This document shows, one piece after another, positions 57,813 to 64,000 of a DNA stretch of 64,000 bases. The notes beneath the pieces were generated by a model. That model saw only the letters and a program-made list of their open reading frames with translations. It was not told the DNA's origin and ran no database searches. The stretch comes from Dipteris shenzhenensis (lineage: Eukaryota > Polypodiophyta > Polypodiopsida > Gleicheniales). A program made the translations under genes and the position numbers. Every line of letters starts with the position of its first letter. The stretch's first letter is position 1. The stretch lies in the NCBI GenBank assembly GCA_047967505.1, contig CM106538.1, one strand, 5' to 3'.

Positions 57813-59389
57813 CAAGGGTATGGAGTATAAGGGTAAGGGCATGCTAGAACACGATAGTGTAAGAGAGCACGGACGTAATGGACATCAATCACGTGAACAC
57901 AACAGTGAGCTTGAACACTGAACCCCAAAGAGTGGGAGCTTCATTCCATTGAGAGTTATTTATACATGGTGGTCTCTATATAATCCTTTTGTAGGAGACC
58001 TTTTGGACAAGAGTCCCTTCACTTTTGGGGGGGACCTTTTGGGTCTCTACATAGAGTGGGGGGACCTTTGAGTCTCTACACAAAGTGGGGGCGACCTTTG
58101 AGTCTCTACACAAAGTGGAAGGACCTCAAAAAGTGTAGGCTTTTGGTATTTCTCTCTCTAGATTTAGTTTCTCTCTCTAGATCCTGATTTTGCAAGTATG
58201 ATTGGATCTTTTCTAGAGAGGATTTTGGCTATCCTCATCCTTTAAGATTCATCATACCATCTTTCAGGCTCAATATATTACAAGCGGAGCTTTGCTGCTA
58301 CTCTACACACACAATGCTCTCATCATTGCTATTCTATTATTTTCACCTATCATTTTGAGTTTTGAAATGAGAGAGAGAAAATGATTATCTATTTAGTTGA
58401 TGCTTGAGTGACCCATGAGTAATTTGAGAGAAGAATATGACCAACTGAGTCTTGCATTTGCAACCCAAACCAATCCAATTTTACAAAGCACACCTTGTTC
58501 AAACAGAACGTTAAAGCATTGAGCCCCGATAACAACAACCTTGAATCTAACTCCTTTTAGAATGGCATTTGGATTGGCGGTGATGTTGCCTATTTTTTGG
58601 TCCCAAGTCTTCGAGTGACAGTAGAGCAACGGCTTGGGGAATTTAAGGCAATCAAGAGGCAATTGCACTAGCTCGTTGACCTGATGAGCTTACAGCCTAG
58701 CTACAGCAAGTAATTAAAAGAAGAAGGAAAGCTTGGCATGATAGGCACATCATTCATAAGAAATTGAAGAAACGCATGCTTGTCCTATTGTATAATACCA
58801 AGTTGGGTCTTCTTAAGCCCAACTTGAAGCTTGGATGGAATGGACCCATACAAGCTTATTGAAGTATTCGATAATGGGATGTTGTAATTGGCCGAATTTT
58901 TAAGGACAAGTCATCTGTAAGATCTTCAATGGCAGCTAAGTAAAACCCTACCAAGCCAGGTTTTGCCTGGTCATAGTAGCCAAAGCCTGCATGCCCATGC
59001 CTTAATGAGACGAATTAATTAGGGGAGACTATGGTGGCAAGATGCAAATCACACACTCCAAAGCACCACATGCAACATTGATAATGGCAACGTGAGTTCC
59101 AAGATAGCCCATAAACCGTGCATATTCAAAGGAGCAATCAACATTCATTGACTCACACTTTTTGGGACTTTCTTTGTCTCCCTAAGGCCTAAACACAATT
59201 ATTCATCCATCTTCCCTTGTGCCCTTATCTCTTGCTTTGTCATTTCCATCACCAATACAGCTCCCTCTCGTACCTCAACAAAGTTTTTCTCCTTCACCAT
59301 GGCTATGTCTAATTCTCCTAACTCCCTTTGCAAGTAGCTTGATGTCCAATAGATGGGACCTCTAATCACAAGTCGTGTCTACGCTCTGT
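57813..59389. other. Stretch without recognisable genes
   Basis: It includes three short repeats of GGGACCTTTTGGGTCTCTACA type near 58020-58125. No protein homology seen. Confidence 0.5.
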
Positions 59390-60452
59390 GCCTCCACACC
59401 TGATGGATTTGATTCTGGATATGAGGAAGTCATTTGGGAAGCAAAATCATATTTACGAATTTGTGAAGCTCCCATGGACGGAGGTGTATGATACAACTAT
59501 CACTAACGACGTGATGGAGAGCTGCCCCCTTGCAAATAGGACTATCCTCACCACCAGGCACCCAGAATGGGTGGGATTCCTAGATGTATTATGCTTTGAC
59601 AAATCAAGGTTGCCTCCTAAAAAGCTACAAGAAATTTGATGAGCACTTCAAAACAAGGAGGCACACCCCTTCTTGTCCTTCATCATGTAGTGAAGCATTG
59701 GGTACCTCCCCACATGCTACAAAGGACCCATCTCAACTTTCTCTTCGGGGTTTAGAGCCCTATACCATTGAGGTGCCTTGCATCTAGTCCCAGCCCAAAT
59801 GCATTGACCTTATCCAATTCTCCAACATCCCCAAAGGTTTTGTAGATCTGATCAATTCTCTCTACATGGGACACTGGATCTCCTTCTCCTAAGAATTTAG
59901 TGATGAATTTGGAGATGGTTACATGCTTACTCCTCGAGGAGTTGGTATCCCTCCCAAGGAAGGTTGGTGGCATGGCCCCCTTCCTAGTGATTGCATTAGG
60001 ATCCTCATGGCTTCATCTATAAGTGGCACAGGAGGATTCACTAGTGGTGGGTAGCACACTGCCCCATAACTGGGTTGTCCTTGAGGAGTTATAAAAGGTT
60101 GTGGGTCAAACAAAAGTGGGATTGGTGGTTCCTGACCCACTAGGTCTTGGGACTAGTATATGGGGCCAACTTGGTTGTACCAGCTACATTGGTGGTGGCT
60201 TAGGCATAGGCACACTTAGGCTGGGAAAAGCTCTCTATAGGGAGCAACCGCCAGATAGGGAGTACTATCTAAGCTGCTTTCCCAATTTGGATACAATGGG
60301 GGTCGAGAATCTAAGACTTTGGGTAATGTGTCCTCCTTGGATTCAATCTGCTCATTCATTTGTGCCATGGGATTTTGTGATTGATAGATGCTTGGCATCC
60401 TTGGCTCAAAGGTGTCACTAAATGAGGGTCCTCCTTCATATGAAGTGCACAT
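59390..60452 (-). pseudogene. Probable retroelement gag remnant
   Basis: Minus frames read M-A-Q-M-N-E-Q-I-E-S-K near 60360, a Pro-rich stretch around 60100-60000, and K-F-L-G-E-G-D-P-V-S-H-V-E-R-I-D-Q-I near 59890. The last resembles the start of a plant gypsy gag capsid domain (K-F-x-G-x-G-D-P-x-x-H). Stops and frameshifts are frequent. No zinc knuckle or pol sequence follows. Assignment rests on short matches. Confidence 0.45.
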
Positions 60453-60989
60453 GCAGTGTTGTAAAACTCACTGATACGGTGAAAATTGGTGCACTTTGCA
60501 TAGCCTCTGCTATGGTTGATTGGGGTGGGCTCTACGGCTCCTTTGGCACTCAGTTTTGCCTGGAAAATGGGTTCACCATGTCAGGGTCAGAGTGCCCAAA
60601 CTCTCCATCATGTTGGAAAATTTTTCTCGAAGCGAAGAAGCTATGGTAGAAGGAGTGGGGGAATGGGGTCAAACTAAACTAGAGTTGGGAGCCATGGAGG
60701 CCCCAAGATTTGGGTTTTCACCTATTTCTTTGTTAAAACTCATGGAATCTTCTGAGCTTGAGATATGGGCTTGGGATGGCCCGTGTACGAAGTGGGAGTT
60801 TAGTGTTGAATACCTGAATTAAATTGATGCTAGGCTGGGCACTTGGCTGAATGGATGTTATTGGAAGTGCTATCTTCCAGTTCAGGTTCAGATGCAGCCA
60901 CCCTTCCAAACCTTAAGTGCATGTAGGTGGGTCAAGTTAGGTGGACACCTGGCCACCTCAATCAAGTCAAATAGTGCCATTGCTAATCA

Positions 60990-61690
60990 ACTGGCTAACC
61001 CAATGTGCACTAAGTTACTAACCCAACATGCACTGGGTTAATAATTCAGCGTGCATTGGGTTATTGTTAATTCTATTTGGTTACTATTTTTGGTAGTTTT
61101 AGGATCCAAATGGAAATTTTTAGTGCTTGTAACATGGTTCTGGAATCATATGTGTATTATAGTCCTTCAAAGGTGCCCAAATTTATAATTTTCCCTTAGT
61201 CCCTCAAAGGTGCCCAAATTTGTAATTTTCTCTTAGTTTAAACAATTCACAATTTTACACCTTTTATCAAATTTTGGAGTTTTAGTTCAGTGATTCTGAG
61301 TGGTTGGTGAACATTTTGTGGATAATGGATCACTTAATGATCCGAAAGACAACCTTCTGTTCAAATCCAACACTTATTGTGATGATGACTAGTTAACCTA
61401 GTGTGCACTAGGTTAAAGTTAATATAGCATGTGCTAGGTTACTAACCCAGTGTACACTAGTTAATAACTCAATGTGCATTTGGTTAAGGGTTGTGGATCA
61501 GATTGGTGCATTAAATATTCCAACAGATAGATCTTGTCAGTGTTAGTCTGTGTCAGAGTGTCAGTTTTGCTAACCCAACCAACTAACATAGCATGGTCAA
61601 TGACGACTAACCCAGAGTGCCAATTAATTCAACGTATGTTGGGCTATAATTCAATGTACACCAAGTTAAGATTAACCTAGTGTCTCTTCC
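60990..61690. repeat. Cluster of short palindromic motifs of the TAACCCAGTGTGCACTGGGTTA type
   Basis: At least seven variants occur near 60998, 61018, 61040, 61393, 61420, 61442 and 61466, with weaker ones near 61605 and 61625. The best (61393-61416) has perfect 11-bp arms, TTAACCTAGTG and CACTAGGTTAA, around a TG. No gene lies in the stretch. Confidence 0.6.
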
Positions 61691-62669
61691 CTATACGATA
61701 TTGCCTTAAGGAAATTTCATAAATTTATGAGCTTCTATGGCTTTTGTGGAGTGCCTGGAGTGCTTGAGGACTACTTTTTTACATGCTCTACCTACTTACA
61801 AAGATGAAGTGATAGTAAATAACAAAGAACAAGCAAGTGTGGAGAAAAATAGTGTGTTAAGAGGATTGTTTATCATTTCCAATACCTTGAAACACACATT
61901 CAATCATCGCTTTTCAACTTTTTCGTAAGGATTGGATAGCATACAAGGTTTAGCAATGATATTCTCTACCGTTTCCTAGATTTGTACACCTTGAAACCTC
62001 AAAAAGCATTTACAACTAACTCAAAAAGACTACGTACCTCTCTTCTCACTCACTTTTTCTTAGCTCATACCTCCCTCAAACAGCAAAACCAACTACTTCT
62101 CATTTAGCTACCACGTGTTGGGAAATGGGAGATAATGGAAGAAGCACATGCAAGCAAAAGCATACCTCTAACTCCTCAGCAATGGCATAAAAAATGTAAA
62201 GTCTCCAGGGTGACTCACATTTCATGGGGATCTTAGAGATGTGTCGATGGAGCCTCCTACTCAAAGATACTCCTTGTGGGAGCTATACAAGCATGTATGG
62301 GCCATTGGTGTCACCCAAATGGCCTCTAGAGTTGTTGCAATGTGAATCCTCATGAGAATAAGGGGAAGAAGAGAGGGGAGAAGGGAGAGGAAAAGGGAGA
62401 GGGGATGTGAAGTAGCAGGTAAGAGAGGGGAAGGTGGATGAGAGGCATTCACAAAGGGAAGAGACAAGAGAAACATAAGACATGGAAAAGAAGAGTGCAC
62501 TGTAGACCAAAGCTTGACTTTTGGCCTTTTATACAAGTCATCATTTGAAGGGAGGGCCAAGCCTATGCTCTCACTCCCTTCCTACCTTTTCTACTCTCTT
62601 GTTCCTCATTTTATAATTCTCTTGGGCCACTACTTGTCCAAGGCAACTTCTAACAAAACTCATGAGTGC
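61691..62669. other. Stretch without recognisable genes
   Basis: A GA-rich patch lies at about 62350-62500. No protein homology seen. Confidence 0.5.
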
Positions 62670-64000
62670 ATTGTGCATATTTACAAAAGTTCACAGGAAG
62701 GCGCAAAATGTAGCAATGTTAGCCCATGTGGTTAACAAGGGGTGTTCTTCTTGGACACATAATCTCGATATAAGGGATAGCAATGGATATGAGGAAGATT
62801 GCAGCCATCCAGGAAGCAAAGGCACCACAGAATACAAAAGAGATCATGACGTTTATTGGTCTAGTGAAATGGCACAAAAGATTCTTAATATATCTTTCAT
62901 ACATCTATTAGTTGCTCACACAACTAGTAAAGACAAATGATCAGTTCATTTGGCGGGCGGAGCGAGAAAGAGCATTCCAACTATTAAAGAAAATGTTGGT
63001 CATAGCATCAATCTTAGTTCCACCAGATTGCAATTTGGAGTTTCATGTGTTTATGGATGCACCGAGATTGCAATCTAGGTAGTCACATAGGTCTATGCAA
63101 GTCAAATGTTGCCACTAGTCTAGCGAAATTACACAATCATGGAAAGAGAATGCTTGGGGATGATTTATGCACTCTATAAATTCCAACATCACCTCTTGGA
63201 AAACCAAGTGGTATTCCATTTCTATCATTAGCTCTATTGTACATGCTGAATAATCAGTAGCACTCAAGAAGGCTAGCGTGCTAGATACTATTGCTACAAG
63301 AGTTCCAATACATAATAGTGCATACACTCAAAAAGTGCTCCTAGTAGCAGATTACTTAAGTAGATTAGTGTCTGGAGAAAGTTCGATTATAGGGTGTTCC
63401 AAATGATTTGCTAGATGCCCTATTATTTGAAGTGGAAGCTATTCAAGCATTGGATTGATGCTACAATTCTTGACAGATAGAGTATGTCTAGAAACAATGA
63501 CAAAAGATCAAAATCATAGATTGGCACTAAAAAGCAAGCCCTTTCTACTAATTTGCAAGAGCAATTTATAGGCACAAAATTGGTTAGATCATTTGGAGTT
63601 GTGTTCTTGACCATGGGCAACAAGCCGTGTTGTAGGAATCCCTTTAGGGGGGTATCCAAGGGACACCTTTTCGGCAAAATAAGAGCATGAAAGTTTTTTC
63701 GGGCAGTGTTGTAGTGGTTGACGACAATCAAAATCACACATTAGTTTGCAAAGAAATGTTGGTACTATTGGAGGGAAGGATAGCCAAGACATTCCAATTG
63801 GATTCCATTGAACCCATTATTTCCTCTAGATCTATTCCAAAAATAGGGGTTGGATTTTGTGGGTCCATTCAAGCTAGCAACTAGGTATACCGAAAAATAC
63901 ATTTTAGTAGCCATGGACTACTATACCAAACGGGTAGAGGCATAGGCACTGAGAGATAACTCCACCAACAACAAACTTCCTGTATCAAAGTAGCATTACC
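62670..64000 (+). mobile_element. Degenerate Ty3/gypsy fragment (RT end, RNase H, integrase), runs off window
   Basis: Frames read G-V-L-L-G-H-I-I-S near 62745, the C-terminal RT block, then I-Q-E-A-K-A-P-Q-N-T-K-E-I near 62800 and F-I-G-L-V-K-W. RNase H follows with N-Y-T-I-M-E-R-E-C-L-G-M-I-Y-A-L near 63130 and V-A-D-Y-L-S-R-L near 63350. Integrase core starts G-L-D-F-V-G-P-F near 63850, with Y-I-L-V-A-M-D-Y-Y-T-K-R-V-E-A near 63900. Stops and frameshifts throughout. Order and wording match non-chromodomain plant gypsy elements. It continues beyond 64000. Confidence 0.82.

Noticed and set aside
57401-57928. A 175-codon Pro/Ser-rich frame on the minus strand, and matching Glu/Gly/Arg-rich frames on plus
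   Set aside because: They are translations of the GGA-rich purine tract. All frames stay open because the repeat lacks stop triplets. No protein motif.
1-64000. tRNA, rRNA or microRNA genes
   Set aside because: Scanning by eye found no cloverleaf with a T-loop GTTCGA-type box nor rRNA-like sequence. The only tRNA-related strings are retroelement primer sites. A covariance-model search was not possible here.

Overview
This is a eukaryotic window from a large, repeat-rich plant genome. A gymnosperm (conifer-like or cycad-like) is my best guess, but this is inference. There is one host protein-coding gene in 64 kb. It has an intron of about 11.9 kb filled with old transposons, everything around it is decayed retroelements in AT-rich sequence, and the LTR elements use the plant-type initiator-Met-tRNA primer site TGGTATCAGAGC. 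I see no bacterial operons, CRISPR array, tRNA or rRNA.

The host gene lies on the minus strand from 53617 (ATG) to 34728 (TAG). It encodes an RBP45/RBP47-type nuclear RNA-binding protein with three RRMs. Six exons (53617-53303, 49373-48893, 47445-47369, 47157-47027, 35116-35020, 34904-34728) join in frame at GT-AG borders to give 425 codons. Introns 1 to 5 are about 3929, 1447, 211, 11910 and 115 bp.

Intron 4 holds a full-length chromodomain Ty3/gypsy element at 37674-45012, with both LTRs, a 5-bp target duplication CAAAC, primer site and polypurine tract. It lies in the same orientation as the gene, and its coding region is broken. Introns 1 and 4 also carry three copies of an unidentified repeat of about 0.53 kb, two LINE reverse-transcriptase fragments that abut (CT)n tracts, and several microsatellites.

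Left of the gene, 4.2-7.7 kb is a degenerate gypsy gag-protease-RT fragment (+). 16.3-19.5 kb is a Ty1/copia gag-pol remnant (-). Its likely leader and 5' LTR (25136-25366) lie to the right, split by a compact chromovirus (20821-23966, +) that keeps its LTRs, primer site, polypurine tract and chromodomain but has lost most of pol. 25.4-26.2 kb is a satellite-like array and 29.8-31.3 kb is a LINE reverse-transcriptase remnant (+). Right of the gene, 54.4-57.1 kb is a decayed element-like coding region with a triplicated 27-residue repeat. 57.5-57.8 kb is a GGA-rich tract, 59.4-60.5 kb a probable gag remnant (-), 61.0-61.7 kb a cluster of short palindromes, and 62.7-64.0 kb a gypsy RT/RNase H/integrase fragment (+) that runs off the window.

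The transposons do not form a working system with the host gene. Their relevance is structural: they explain the intron sizes and the nested layout. No clearly novel biological system is evident. The most unusual objects are the intronic 0.53-kb repeat family, the extra ORF and motif array in the intronic chromovirus, and the internally deleted chromovirus.
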